64,000 bases of DNA. Source: Amorphochlora amoebiformis. Taxonomy: Eukaryota; Cercozoa; Chlorarachniophyceae. The number at the start of each line of letters is the position of its first letter. Position 1 is the stretch's first letter. The stretch is from positions 1,038,333 through 1,102,332 of the forward strand of contig BAAHQB010000036.1 of assembly GCA_054601695.1 (NCBI GenBank), read 5' to 3'. The notes beneath the pieces were generated by a model. That model was not told the DNA's origin, did no database searches, and saw nothing but the letters and a program-made list of their open reading frames with translations. Below, piece after piece: positions 1-28,287 of the stretch. Position numbers and translations under genes: made by a program.

Positions 1-1
1 T

Positions 2-67
<66 letters not shown>

Positions 68-180
68 TATAAATATACACATATATGTATATGTATACAC
101 ACACACATATATAATATATATACACACATATATATACATACACATATATGTAAACACTCTATGCATACATGCAACCAGTA
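1..180. repeat. (TA)n/(CA)n microsatellite at window edge
   Basis: Almost pure TA with short CA tracts. It lies downstream of the last visible exon of the minus-strand EF-hand gene, so it is probably intronic. No coding signal seen. Confidence 0.9.
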
Positions 181-291
181 TGGTAGCGTTACTAGTATGG
201 TAGCGTTACAGTGATAACGTTACCACCATGATAGCGTTACCAGCGTGATGAGTTTACTAGTGTGATGACGTTACCGCTATGATAGCGTTAC
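181..291 (-). repeat. Degenerate 13-bp-type minisatellite starting at a splice donor
   Basis: On the minus strand the donor of the last visible exon reads CAG|GTAACGCTATCAT, and GTAACGCTATCAT-like units then recur about eight times towards the left edge. The first unit is the donor site itself, so the array looks seeded from the exon-intron junction. Confidence 0.7.
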
Positions 292-4272
<3,981 letters not shown>

Positions 4273-4385
4273 GTCAACGGGGGTTTCGGGATCCTGAGAT
4301 TTCTTAACTTCTCGGCTTCTTGGGACCCGATAGTTTTCGGAATCCAAACCCTGGGTGCCGATCGACCGTCCCTTTCAGTCGAGGG
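4273..4385. promoter_or_regulatory. Shared 113-bp divergent upstream region
   Basis: Separates the minus-strand ATG at 4272 and the plus-strand ATG at 4386. GC-balanced, with no obvious TATA box. Inferred bidirectional promoter from gene arrangement only. Confidence 0.45.
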
Positions 4386-5282
4386 ATGCGAGAGGTGATC
4401 GGGCCCTTTATCTGGCTGTTTTTGGCGGTGATGGGGCCTGTTCGGGTTGGTGGGGAAGGTGCCAAGGCGCCATGGGTGAAGTGGGATAATATGCAGCCCG
4501 AATGGACGAAGAAGAAGGAAAAGCTCAACCCCGGCAAGATGCACAGGGAGGCAAGAAAAAAGGCTCGAGAGAGGGTTGCTAATATCTCAAAGGTTAATAT
4601 GCTCCTTTTAGCGACCTGAGATGTCTAGAGAAACCCCCCAAAGGCCTACAAAAGCCTAAATAGCCAGAGGTGGGCCTGAAGGGGCCTTGTGTCGTGTAAG
4701 TTGCTTGATGAGCTTGATGGGCTTGATGGGCTTGATGGGCTTGATGGGCTTGATGGACTGGATGGGTTAGGGTCAAGAGAGGGGAGGCCTAAGGAGGATA
4801 TAGAGGGATTTGATGTCTATAAAGGCCTGGGGAGCATCTAGGGGGCTTAGGAATAACCCAATCTCTGAGCGGATTCCACATGTTTGTGTGTCGGTGATGT
4901 TTTGTTTCGAGGTACCGTAGGCCTACTACTTTGCTAGATTACTCATCGTTGTCATTTCGTTGTGTAATCCATTTTTTTTGCAGAAACTTTTAGGCCAACA
5001 GATGATTATGGGGCCGGACGGACAGGCATACTTGCCCAAGGGAGGTAGCACTACCACACCATGCCAACTAAAGACACGAATGTCCACTACTCACTCTTTT
5101 ACACATACTCGTGCTGTACTATTGGGCTAGAGCTAGGAGTAGGCTTCGGGTTGGGTTTAGAAGGATATTTTCGCGCCAGATACAGAATGGTAATAATGTC
5201 GTTTCAACTGACAGATTTCTACTTTGGGTATCACAAGAAGAACTTCCGGCGGAACAAGACCGAGGTTTTAGCAATTAATTAA
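4386..5282 (+). CDS. Small single-pass membrane or secreted protein, 3 exons
   Basis: Exons 4386-4592, 4984-5044 and 5215-5282 join in phase 0 then phase 1 to give 111 residues. Introns are GT-AG with clean acceptors (tttttgcag before exon 2, actgacag before exon 3). The N-terminus, starting [18 protein letters not shown], is hydrophobic and could be a signal peptide or anchor. The middle is Lys/Arg-rich ([20 protein letters not shown]). The C-terminus ends [10 protein letters not shown] do not recognise the family. A Lys/Arg-rich small protein with one hydrophobic segment could belong to an organelle membrane complex, but that is only a guess. Head to head with the EF-hand gene. Confidence 0.7.
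4702..4762. repeat. 9-bp minisatellite (CTTGATGGG)n
   Basis: About six perfect or near-perfect CTTGATGGG units, inside intron 1 of the 4386 gene. Confidence 0.9.
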
Positions 5283-5447
5283 ACCCCGTGACCCTACATT
5301 CGAAACCAGATAGTAAAAAACAAAAACCCGAAACGGATTCCGAAACTGAAAGCCGAAACCGAAAGCTTGAAGCCAAAACTTGAACCCTGTCCCCTAATGA
5401 AACGCTTGTGCTGAGCATTGTATATACAAACTTACATACAATGTATG

Positions 5448-5829
<382 letters not shown>

Positions 5830-5831
5830 AG

Positions 5832-6646
<815 letters not shown>

Positions 6647-6943
6647 GATTACTGTGCATATATGCATATCAAAACATGCAAAAAAAATGTGTATTTTTCC
6701 GCCTTTTATTCGCTTTCGGGGTTGTGCAGCGGTTTGTGGTTGGTAGCGCTGAGTATGTCATGACTAAGCCCGTGAATGCGTACATGTGTATGTATGTGTC
6801 TGCCATGCGTTAGTGGTAGCATTTTAAAGAATGTTCGTACACACTGGCCTGAGCATGTGGTTTGGAAATTTTTTAAGGTATTATACTTCATTGATCACCT
6901 TGTCACCTAAGCCTTTGGCTTGTACGTATAACGTGATTGATTG
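6647..6943. other. Unique flank, no gene seen
   Basis: Non-repetitive sequence after the stop at 6646, probably 3' untranslated and intergenic. No convincing frame on either strand. Confidence 0.5.
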
Positions 6944-8560
<1,617 letters not shown>

Positions 8561-8767
8561 TTTTTTTAGTAATAATATCATTATATAATTACAATCTTAT
8601 ATATTATGTGTAATATTATAATTGTATACCATAGTACTACAGGTCATGAATACGTATATCATGTACTTTCATGGTAACTATAATATAATAATATATTAAT
8701 ATTATAATATTCTAAGTTATAGCTAATAATATATCTCTCATTTACAAATTGTATTATGAAATATTAC

Positions 8768-8812
<45 letters not shown>

Positions 8813-8966
8813 ATCAAAATCTATTTAATTATTTAATATTATAATAATTATATAATCATTAGTATACAGTCTAGAATATAACTCTAATATAATTTAATAT
8901 TAAAATATTACGCATGTCTAATAATGACACTAATACTATCAAATTGTACAATTGTGTACATAAATG

Positions 8967-9014
<48 letters not shown>

Positions 9015-9130
9015 ATCATATTACATATTAACAATTACCCACTATATGATACGTACGTACTAGATGTATAATATGAGTCTAAGGCTGGGTCTTGTGGATT
9101 TGAGCTAGGCGTTTGGCTATGCTGAGAGCT
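8561..9130. other. AT-rich unique region
   Basis: High AT but not a simple repeat, with two short TA arrays (8774-8808 and 8971-9010). No gene seen. Resembles the AT-rich stretch before the telomere (61.6-62.3 kb) in style. Confidence 0.5.
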
Positions 9131-9892
9131 GGGGCTAAATTCAAACTGGTATATGAATATATTCGGGCATCTATGTTTTTTACAATATTACAATTTCTCG
9201 ATAATACAGGGGTACCCAGAAGCTCGGGAAGTGACGTCAAGACGTTTCGGACGATGCGCGACCAAAGAAAGGGTGATTAAATCGTTATTATTGTGGAAAG
9301 TTACTGGAAAATATCATGTGTACAGTGCATGTGCTAGGGTCGGCTTGAGCTGATCTGTGGAGCTACGAGCAACGGTTGGGGGAGACGATGCGCCCAGCGA
9401 TGTCAGTAATGCTGGCCATTTAATGTCTATGAATGCCGCCACAAACTACAGGGCTCGGTCCAACAAAGACGACAGTAAATTTATAGACGCTGGGCAGAGC
9501 GAGTCAGAGCGACTGTGGCCGGGGGAATATTAATGTTTCCCCTCTAACCTCTAATCAAATTTGAAGTGAATTTGTTGTTTTTGTAATATCCATTGATATC
9601 CAACACATTGTTTATTGTTATTCCTTTACAAGAACGGCGAACTTTGGATTCTGCATCCACATAAAATTATGTGTACACACTTTGCAAAACTCTAGCACAA
9701 AGCCCAACCCTGGTTTGGGTACTCACAAACCACCCATCGAACGGGAGGAGAGCGTCCAGAACCTCAGGTATTCAAATCCTTTCTTGCTCTCCTGAAAAGT
9801 GCTTTTTCGCCAGACTTGCTCTCATTTGCACATGTAACGCTCTGGGTTTTTGGCATCTTGTTAGGAAGTGATCTAGGCAGTACATCAAGTAC

Positions 9893-10684
9893 ATGGTAAT
9901 GCACAAGGCACTTCCTCGCCCATTCTGCAAGCCTAGGCGGAGAGATAAAGCTGGCCCAGCTGCCCAGCACCCAACCCACCATCCGTGCACATACGCAGCG
10001 CGGGATTCGGGTTTGATCAGGCCTGGAACTCAGTCTACATTCCAGTCCAAGCTCACGTGCACGCGCGGGGACTTTTACCAAGGTCTTGAGTCGCTGCTTG
10101 TGCAGCGGTGCTTCGGAACCAACATTGAAAACCTGCGTCACACTGGCCCCGATACCCTCGAGAGCAACGCCGTCAAGCCCAGGAGGTCAATTAATATTCG
10201 TCCGGCCCGAGAAAATGGTCCCTCGGCGGGACTCGCAGGGCTTTCTGGGAATGACAAGCGCCAAGACGACCATTTCAACACCGCCACTCCCAACCCCCTA
10301 AGCAAAACAAACACCAACTGTAAGGCCTCGACCAACGCATGTGCACCTGGGATGGGCTTTTCGCGGACAGGGACCACTGGTACTGCGCTAGCGAGTCGAA
10401 AGAGCCGTCGTTCGAGCGCACGTACGAGCCGGTGCTCCTCTCCACCGGGGCTACGAAGACTGGTCCCGCGCACATCGGAGTCGCCCTCAAGCCCACCTCG
10501 CCGTAGGGCCTCATCGCCGAGGAGACGAAGGGGTGGCCCGTCACCGATCACCATGTCGCCTACCTTTCTGAGGCCCCGAATACAGCCAGCCAAGCTGCAG
10601 CCCCGACCTGCAGGAAGTATGGCGCTCAACTTTCCGAGGCGTTTCAAAAGGTGCGTTTGCACAGATGACTATCGTTGTGTGTGA
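9893..10684 (+). CDS. Possible Arg/Ser/Pro-rich protein, ambiguous frame
   Basis: An ATG-started frame of 263 codons in GC-rich sequence, ending TGA at 10684. The product is Arg/Ser/Pro-rich with no domain I recognise. Caution: the other plus frames contain protein-like pieces. Frame 1 at about 10000-10070 includes GFGFDQAWNSVYIPVQ; frame 1 at about 10325-10506 includes MCTWDGLFADRDHWYC and ends TAG; frame 0 at about 10090-10300 includes QLIFVRPEKMVPRRD. A spliced gene using those frames is as plausible as the single long frame. Coding is likely; the structure is unresolved. Confidence 0.35.
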   Translation: MVMHKALPRPFCKPRRRDKAGPAAQHPTHHPCTYAARDSGLIRPGTQSTFQSKLTCTRGDFYQGLESLLVQRCFGTNIENLRHTGPDTLESNAVKPRRSINIRPARENGPSAGLAGLSGNDKRQDDHFNTATPNPLSKTNTNCKASTNACAPGMGFSRTGTTGTALASRKSRRSSARTSRCSSPPGLRRLVPRTSESPSSPPRRRASSPRRRRGGPSPITMSPTFLRPRIQPAKLQPRPAGSMALNFPRRFKRCVCTDDYRCV

Positions 10685-10696
10685 ATGTTCATTCTC

Positions 10697-10900
<204 letters not shown>

Positions 10901-10909
10901 GGATATATA

Positions 10910-10990
10910 TAGCGTTAGGGCTGAGGTTATTAGGGTGTCGGTTTAGGGTTAAGAATGGGAGTACGGAGTTAATTTTGGTGTTTTGGTTGA
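10910..10990 (+). repeat. Degenerate interstitial telomere-like block
   Basis: Contains GTTAGGGCTGAGG, TTAGGGTGTCGG and TTTAGGGTTAAG, i.e. decayed TTAGGG units plus the same TGTCGG variant that marks the terminal array. Confidence 0.6.
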
Positions 10991-11069
10991 GGTATTCAGG
11001 AATCACTTGAGCCTTGGGTATTCATTAGGAATAAATAAATACGTAGATACATATTATTTGCACGCATAT

Positions 11070-11104
<35 letters not shown>

Positions 11105-11112
<8 letters not shown>

Positions 11113-11355
11113 AGCGCAGTGGCATAGTAGATGGTAGTCCAGTTCGATTCAAGTCCGTTTGGATTATGACGAATGATTTAGATAACTTCTTGCGGTAGTC
11201 GGATACTTCCTTTCTTCCTCCGGAACCGTATGGGTTCCGAGAATATTCTGGGTTCCGACTATTGTGCTACTACTCGTATACTCTGAGGAACTGACGGTAG
11301 TCTAGCCAGCCGCAGCGTAGTTAACTAGCTATAGGTTCCGCGCTAGCTCTACATG
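11105..11355 (+). mobile_element. tRNA-derived SINE, copy 1
   Basis: The 5' part has an A-box-like TTAGCGCAGTGG and, about 30 bp on, a B-box-like GTTCGATTC. The body (CTTTCTTCCTCCGGAACCG, GGGTTCCGAG, TAGCTATA..TTCCGCGC) matches a second, diverged copy at 24578-24840. The tRNA-like head plus dispersed copies suggest a Pol III SINE. Flanked by TA arrays, so target duplications cannot be judged. Confidence 0.6.
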
Positions 11356-11363
11356 CTGTAACA

Positions 11364-11364
<1 letters not shown>

Positions 11365-11436
<72 letters not shown>

Positions 11437-11470
11437 TTGTATATATATTGTGTGTGTGTGTGTATATATT

Positions 11471-11555
<85 letters not shown>

Positions 11556-11572
11556 ATATATACTAATATGTA

Positions 11573-11613
<41 letters not shown>

Positions 11614-11663
11614 TTTCATATAATATATTATATATTTCATACATACATATATATATATATATA

Positions 11664-11703
<40 letters not shown>

Positions 11704-11721
11704 TGTATATGCTTATATCAA

Positions 11722-11768
<47 letters not shown>
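11365..11768. repeat. TA/TG compound array
   Basis: Simple TA with TG blocks, ending next to the ATG at 11769. Confidence 0.95.
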
Positions 11769-11773
<5 letters not shown>

Positions 11774-12771
11774 CTATGTGCATAAAAGGCGATCGTCACT
11801 CCTTCGGTTTTTCAACAAGATCCGAGTGTTTCGAGAGAACAGACCCATCTTCGGGATCCAGATGAGCGCGACAAAATCTCGACTCAAATCAACCTCAGCT
11901 CCAACTCTCCCACCGCTGGCTCCCATCAAGCCTTATCGAGAACGAAACCCGACGTCAACCCCCTCGTCGAAAAGTCGGCCGTCTTTCTCAAGATCACTCC
12001 CAAACCTGATCCGCTCTTTCGGATTTGGGTGGCGCCAGAACCAGAACCAGGTAAGCTCCACCTCGCATATGAAGCCCAAATCTGCGGAAAGGCAAGCGGA
12101 GGCCCTGAAACACATCTGGGCAGTGAGTTCGGCGGTTCGGGCATCCAACAAGGGGACGCCGAGGAGAGCAAGGGCGGCTGACGACGAGGCGTTCGTTTTC
12201 GGCCGGAAGAAGGACACCAAGATCAGTTCTCACTTCAAGCTGCGCGGGAAAGGTGGGCATGGGTCGAGGTCAGGCCTTCCTTCGGGCCTCGTGCTACGTA
12301 ACTCGTCTCGCAACCGCCTTCGGCGTCAGTCTCGACACACGTCAAGCGAGCACTGCAGCTCCGTTCGCTTGTCGCGTGTCGAGTCGAGATCCACCAAGCA
12401 ACAGCCACTGCCCAGGCATCCGGTGGTGCCGAGGGAAGCATTCGAGGCCAAGCTCAGCTCGCGAGAGCTTTCATACAGAGAACCTCCCCGAGTTTCCCCA
12501 GGTATTTACCACCTTTCTACCTGTCTTCACGGCCACTCACCCATCAATCCAGCACGAATCGATTCAAGCTCGCACATGCGTCTTGACAGCGCAAGTGTAC
12601 ATGCTCTTACAGCTCGCAAATACCCCAAAACATTTAGCATGTTACATGGACTCTTACATGACGCCCTTCCTATGCCCTTGCTATATAGCATTTACACCCT
12701 GCACGTTATGCTCCTATGCCTTGTGCACACCCATGGAACTGTTTGCACGCACTCTGCTACCGAACATGTAA

Positions 12772-12809
<38 letters not shown>

Positions 12810-12853
12810 GTTCACATACACATATACACATATACATATATATATACACAAAA

Positions 12854-12900
<47 letters not shown>

Positions 12901-13519
12901 CATATATATATATATACACATATATATATATATTACAGGAAACCGAGAACAAGGAAACAAAGAAGCAGGAAATCGAGAACAACCAGGAAACCGAGAACAA
13001 CCAGGAAATCGAGAACAACCAGGAAACCGAGAACAAAGCTCTTCTCGAGGAGACCAACAGCTTCCTCCATCACACCCTTCCTCCAACTTATCCCACCACC
13101 AAGCTCACCATCCTCACCAACCTTGCCAACTTCGCCAACCCCCGCTTCTCAACTCTCGCGGCATAGCCCCTGCCAAGGACACTGTCGGTGAACAACCTAT
13201 CCAGGATCTACCATCGAAAAATGCGGTGGCTACGAGGTCCGTCGAAGACACGAACGCTGTGTCTTCCCTCTCCCTCTCTCCGACGTCGCCAGAACACAAA
13301 GCAAATCAACCCCCGAGTAAACGTGAAATCTATCAACATGAAGGTGGACTAACCAACAGCACGGAACTAGTGGAAGCTTCGCATCGGGAGGATTCAACGG
13401 GGCCAGCAATAGATTCGAACATACTAGACATAAGACTGGGGCTGGACGAAGAGCCGGTCGATAATAATGCATATTGTCGGGACGATGGAGATAACAACCA
13501 CCAGACTACGGTCGGTTAA
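11769..13519 (+). CDS. Ser/Arg-rich disordered protein, 2 exons
   Basis: Exon 1 11769-12501 (244 codons plus one base) and exon 2 12939-13519 (ends TAA) join in phase 1 across an intron with donor GTATTT and acceptor TATTACAG, giving 437 residues. The intron carries a TA array at about 12775-12935. Residues of exon 1 are Ser/Arg/Lys-rich with patches such as [15 protein letters not shown]. Exon 2 opens with a hexapeptide-like repeat (GNREQP, about four copies) and a His/Gln/Pro stretch ([13 protein letters not shown]), then an acidic Thr/Asn-rich tail. No catalytic domain is recognised. The start could also be the in-frame ATG at about 11862. The stop region itself is repeated downstream (13618-13760). 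Confidence 0.55.
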
Positions 13520-13576
13520 TTAACAATTTTGTTTCATCACTATGTATTGGCATGTAGTATAATATATATACATATA

Positions 13577-13616
<40 letters not shown>

Positions 13617-13676
13617 TCCGTTAATTAACATCTTTTGTTTTTTATCACGATGTATTGGCATATAATATATATATGT

Positions 13677-13721
<45 letters not shown>

Positions 13722-13765
13722 TTCGGTTAATTAACATGTTTGTTTTATCACTATGTATATATTAT
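13515..13765 (+). repeat. Tandem triplication of the stop-codon/3'UTR segment
   Basis: The sequence CGGTTAATTAAC, then a TTTTGTTT-type run, then ATGTATTGGCATATA, occurs at about 13514, 13618 and 13722, separated by TA arrays. The first copy contains the stop of the 11769-13519 gene. Confidence 0.8.
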
Positions 13766-13989
13766 ATATATATATATATATGTGTGTGTGTTTTGTGTGT
13801 GTGTAACATACATTGTATTCACATATGCACATATGTAGTACATGTTATAAATATTACTTGCACGTATGAGTATAAAAGAATATATGAGTATGTAATATAC
13901 AAATATGCATAGATAAATACATGTATAATACGTTATATAAAAATATATAATATATAAATATGCAGTTTAATGTGTGTATATGTATACAC

Positions 13990-14020
<31 letters not shown>

Positions 14021-14021
14021 T

Positions 14022-14058
<37 letters not shown>

Positions 14059-14059
14059 G

Positions 14060-14096
<37 letters not shown>

Positions 14097-14160
14097 AAAA
14101 CATATGTATAACCAAATATATGTATAACCATGTACCTAAAAAATATTTCTTTTACATTTA
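13766..14160. repeat. TA/TG microsatellites
   Basis: TA and TG arrays with short unique spacers; no gene seen. Confidence 0.85.
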
Positions 14161-14399
14161 AATTAGGGGCACAGTAGTCCAGCAATGCAGATGATCGATT
14201 CTGGTTTGATGACCAGCGCTTTCGGGCCTCAGGCTGCCGAATCAATGTCGCCTTCGTTTTTGTGAACACGTGGTCGGCCCAGTGGCATGATCGTATACAG
14301 GTATACTGTCATCTAGTGGTATCGTATTCGGATGGTTTAATTCTAGAGGTTCGCCGGGCCGCATGATCTGGAAGATGCACTTAACTTTATTGCCTACAC

Positions 14400-15080
14400 A
14401 GTCTAGACAGCATCTACAGTATACATACTGATGATTCGGAATCCAAGCTCTAGAATTCTAGAACTAGGTTAGCAAGCTGATTACTAGTGATTAGTATACG
14501 TACATCTACTAGATCTAGTACACTACTAGTACTGTAGTACTAGTAGTAGCAGGATTGAGAATCTTTCTAGTCTAATAAGTCTTTCTACTAGATCTAGACT
14601 GGCATCATAGTCAGATTCTAGGATTCTGGTATCACTAGTATCATCTAGATCATGAATCGATTCATGATTCTCTAGATCTCTAGGATCTAGATCTGGTAGA
14701 TCTAGTAGATCCAGTAGATCTAGTACTACTACTAGTACTAGTACTACTAGTAGTAATCTAGTTTAGTAGTGCTAGACTACTAGAGACTAGTACGAATACT
14801 ATACTACGGATACCTAGGATACTCTCTGAGTCTCTGACTCTAGATGACTATTCATGATTTAGTCCGATCGGCTATTCATGATTTACCGATAGCTAGGTAC
14901 AACTAGACAATAGTACATGAATATTCAGTACCTAGACTGTCCTAGTGTCCTAGAGTGCAGACAGATCTATAGTAGAAATAGCTCTAGTAGCTCTTGTAAT
15001 TACTTGAACTAGACGTGATTCGCGGCCTAGCTAGCTAGTACTACTATAGTAGCCTCATGCGGCAGTACACTACGTACTGT
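14400..15080. other. CTAG/ACTAGT-rich cryptically simple island
   Basis: About 700 bp in which CTAG, AGATCT, ACTAGT and TAGTAC recur at very high density in both orientations without a fixed period. Many overlapping palindromes. No frame is convincing. Confidence 0.7.
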
Positions 15081-15102
15081 ACTATATGATGACCACCTAC
15101 GC

Positions 15103-15460
15103 AGCTTCGATCTGAAGGACGTGCTGATGACACTGCACTACCTCAAATGTTATCCCCTGGTGCAAGTTGGGTCGACCCTTTGTCGTGTTCATCACCGGAT
15201 ATATCAAGATCGAATTCTTGCGATTTTGTGCGTGCTGGTCACTGCTGGACAATTCTCTAAAAATCGAGTTCGCTGACCGGAAGTACCCTAGATACCACTA
15301 GAATCCCGAACTGGCCGACACCGGGATATTTCGTCGCATTAACCTGATCATCGACGGCACCCTTGAATCCCTTTATGTGCATCGGAGCGAGCGAGTGAGT
15401 CAGAACAGCGTACACCACACCATCATCTGTAGAAGGAGGACGCGAAGTGACGACTTATGA
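15103..15460 (+). pseudogene. Dead DDE transposase fragment (HTH plus first Asp region)
   Basis: Frame 1 begins SFDLKDVLMTLHYLKCYPLV, matching the helical segment of PIF/Harbinger or IS5-type transposases (compare CLDFLMALHFAWKYPK in the intact copy at 58.6 kb). After a 1-nt frame change near 15255 it continues IEFADRKYPRYH, an in-frame TAG, then FRRINLIIDGTLESLYVH, in which IIDGT resembles the first catalytic Asp motif. Frameshift plus stop show it is inactive. C-terminal D and E motifs were not found downstream. Confidence 0.5.
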
Positions 15461-16041
15461 GCTGGTTGAGGCCGTGACAGCTAGTAACTAAACTGGAGTA
15501 ATCACTCGTAGTAGTCACTAGGACATCTACTAGCTCCTCTAGCTACTGGTAGTACTAGTTGTCCGTCAATAATATCAATGCACTTCTGGGCATCGTCACC
15601 GTGACAAACGCGAGATTAACAATTTAACACGTACCCCATCTACGTAGACTGTGACGCAGTTAACCCCTTAAGGCCAGATCCTCTTTAGGTGTGACATCGG
15701 GTGTTGTAACACAGGGCCGCCTTACAGCGAATAACAGCGATGTGCTCGGCAGCACATAAAGCGTATCTTGTCGATCAGTAGAATTTAGGTGAAATCATCA
15801 AAGTGTTGAGCTTCCGACGCAACGTCTTGGTTTGCGGCACGACAATCCCTGCATTGCAAGGACGGGGAGGTCACCAAGTGACTATCAGTTTTTGCGTGGG
15901 GTAACACTGGGGTTACGCAGGAGCTCCTTGGTGCCGCAGTAGGGGGGGAGTTGTCTCATTATCGCTGAACCGAACAGTGAATTCTAACACCAAAGAGGAC
16001 AAAAGGCCCTGCTTTGCATACGATATCAAGACTTCAGCGGC

Positions 16042-16329
16042 ATGAAAACAGACACTGTGCCCCAGGGGGACCCAAATCAAAACCAACACGCCATGCGAAG
16101 GGCGAGTGACAGCGGTAAAAGTTCCTCGCCCAATGACTCGCTCATGGTGCCACCACCTCGCCCCGACGCCACGCCCCGGACTCCGAGGAACTCCCTCGAC
16201 AGTAAGGTCACCACGTACCAAGTTCCCGCTCCTTTTTTCACAACTAACGAAATGATCCTCCCAACCCACGCCGAAGCGTTCCCTATGTCGAACACCATGA
16301 ACGTCCATCGACCACCAACGCCCCCGTGA
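16042..16329 (+). CDS. Possible Pro/Ser-rich exon or small ORF
   Basis: ATG-started frame of 95 codons (MKTDTVPQGDPNQNQHAMRR onward), GC-rich, ending CCC CCG TGA. The same bases make a strong donor (CC|GTGAGA), so it may be a first exon, but the resulting phase does not fit the next open frame at 16383. Could be a 5' exon of the GAF gene or a separate gene. Confidence 0.35.
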   Translation: MKTDTVPQGDPNQNQHAMRRASDSGKSSSPNDSLMVPPPRPDATPRTPRNSLDSKVTTYQVPAPFFTTNEMILPTHAEAFPMSNTMNVHRPPTPP

Positions 16330-16382
16330 GATTACCATAGTCGTCAATCACTCACCGGACGGACTTAATTCCGCAGGTTGAG

Positions 16383-16961
16383 ATGGGATTGCGCCCCCTC
16401 GAAGACGTTTATGCTATATCTCGCGCTCTGAAATCCTTCCGCTCCATGTCGCCCGGTAACCGTAAACAGCAACGTACTAATTTGGACGGCCATCTGATGC
16501 TCGATGCTCATCATGTGGGTTTCGATGTTTTCAGGGGAGCTTCGGATGATGATTCGCTGGCATCCAAACCTCATTGGAGATCTCAAAGATACAACAGCCC
16601 TCCTGGAGGTCGTTTCAACATAAACATACGTCCATTTCACGCGATAGGGACCTTTCTGCGGGGTCCGCCCGACCTTGCACCCTTCCCCGCGCCAGCAATG
16701 TTGATAGGCTTGATCCCTACTACATACACCTGTGTTGTACATTGCAAACCATGCTGCTCATTCCCTCAACCATTCGCACGCATCCACATATTCAACAACC
16801 CCAATTACTCGAACGTAGCACATCACTTGTTGACCGGGAAGTTTTGTAACACGGTTACCACCACCACCATGCACAGAAAGCTCGAGATGAGTCGTCCGGG
16901 TCACAGAATACCTCGCACGTGTCCGGCGCCAAGGTGTTCATTTCTTCACTACTTCCTGCTG

Positions 16962-16970
<9 letters not shown>
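16383..16970 (+). CDS. Possible 5' exon(s) of the GAF gene or separate ORF
   Basis: ATG at 16383 opens MGLRPLEDVYAISRALKSFR and stays open about 190 codons into a TA array. A second candidate exon in another frame, 16876-16933, reads ARDESSGSQNTSHVSGAK before a GTGTTC donor. Both are compositionally like the disordered tails of neighbouring genes. I could not join them in phase to the GAF exon at 18322. Confidence 0.35.
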
Positions 16971-16993
<23 letters not shown>

Positions 16994-17000
16994 GTATTAC

Positions 17001-17041
<41 letters not shown>

Positions 17042-17054
17042 CTATATACGTATA

Positions 17055-17345
17055 TGATAATATCTAAGATTTCAGGGTTTTTATACATGAAAATATGCAG
17101 GATTTAAGCTACGTGAAAATATGCTGGATTTAAGCTACATGAAAATATGCTTAAGATACATGAAAATATGCAGGATTTTAAGATACATGAAAATATGCTT
17201 AAGATACATGAAAATATGCTTAAGATACATGAAAATATCCAGGATTTAAGATACATGAAAATATGCTTAAGATACATGAAAATATGCTTAAGATACATGA
17301 AAATATGCAGGATTTAAGATACATGAAAATATGCAGGATTTAAGC
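17055..17345 (+). repeat. Minisatellite, 18-24 bp unit
   Basis: Eleven or so copies of TACATGAAAATATGC followed by either TTAAGA or AGGATTTAAGA, i.e. two alternating unit lengths. Confidence 0.9.
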
Positions 17346-17480
17346 CAGACTGTGCCTCCCGTGTCAAAAGAGGAAACAGGGGACACCAAACGACCAACAA
17401 AGTAACTTTATAATCACATATATACCTATATACATATATCGATGGACTACCCTACTCTTTTTGGTCAGAGTTGTGGTATC

Positions 17481-17530
17481 AGGGTTAGGGTTAGGGTTAG
17501 GGTTAGAGTTAGGGTTAGGTTTAGGGTTAT
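17481..17530 (+). repeat. Interstitial telomeric repeat
   Basis: About eight TTAGGG units with two variants (TTAGAG, TTTAGGG), in the same orientation as the chromosome end. Confidence 0.9.
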
Positions 17531-17765
17531 CACTTGAGGCAGAGCAGGAGTTTACTCACTGCAAAATTAATGTTGTAATGGGATTAATTTCCATTCATCC
17601 ATTATTTCTCACTTACCTAGTGTGAAAGGAGTCATCAGAACTCAACAATGTCCTGACAACACGTTTGGCAACCAAGTGCTAGATATCGTTATGTATTTCT
17701 TTTTTTATTTGAGTTTTTTACGGCATCTCATACACCGGACTAAATATGAGGCGCCGTATGGTATC

Positions 17766-18124
<359 letters not shown>

Positions 18125-18321
18125 CAAGCGATTCAGCAAAATTCAAATACCAGATTTGTACTGCATTAATACAAGTTATTCAGTAGTATACTAAAAGGTA
18201 GATGGTAAGTATAGTTTATAGCTTGTAATATATCAACAATAGATACCTTATAATATACGAAAAGAGATAGCTTGTAATATACGAAAGGTAGATAGCAAGT
18301 AATCTGATACATGCATGATAG

Positions 18322-28287
<9,966 letters not shown>

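Noticed and set aside
4273-4347. Longer first exon of the EF-hand gene starting at 4347
   Set aside because: The codon at 4347 is TTG, not ATG. The first in-frame ATG is 4272.
14165-14360. Possible third SINE copy or tRNA pseudogene (GGCCCAGTGGCATGATCG, GGTTTAATTC)
   Set aside because: Does not share the body blocks of the two SINE copies, and no cloverleaf fits; too weak to call.
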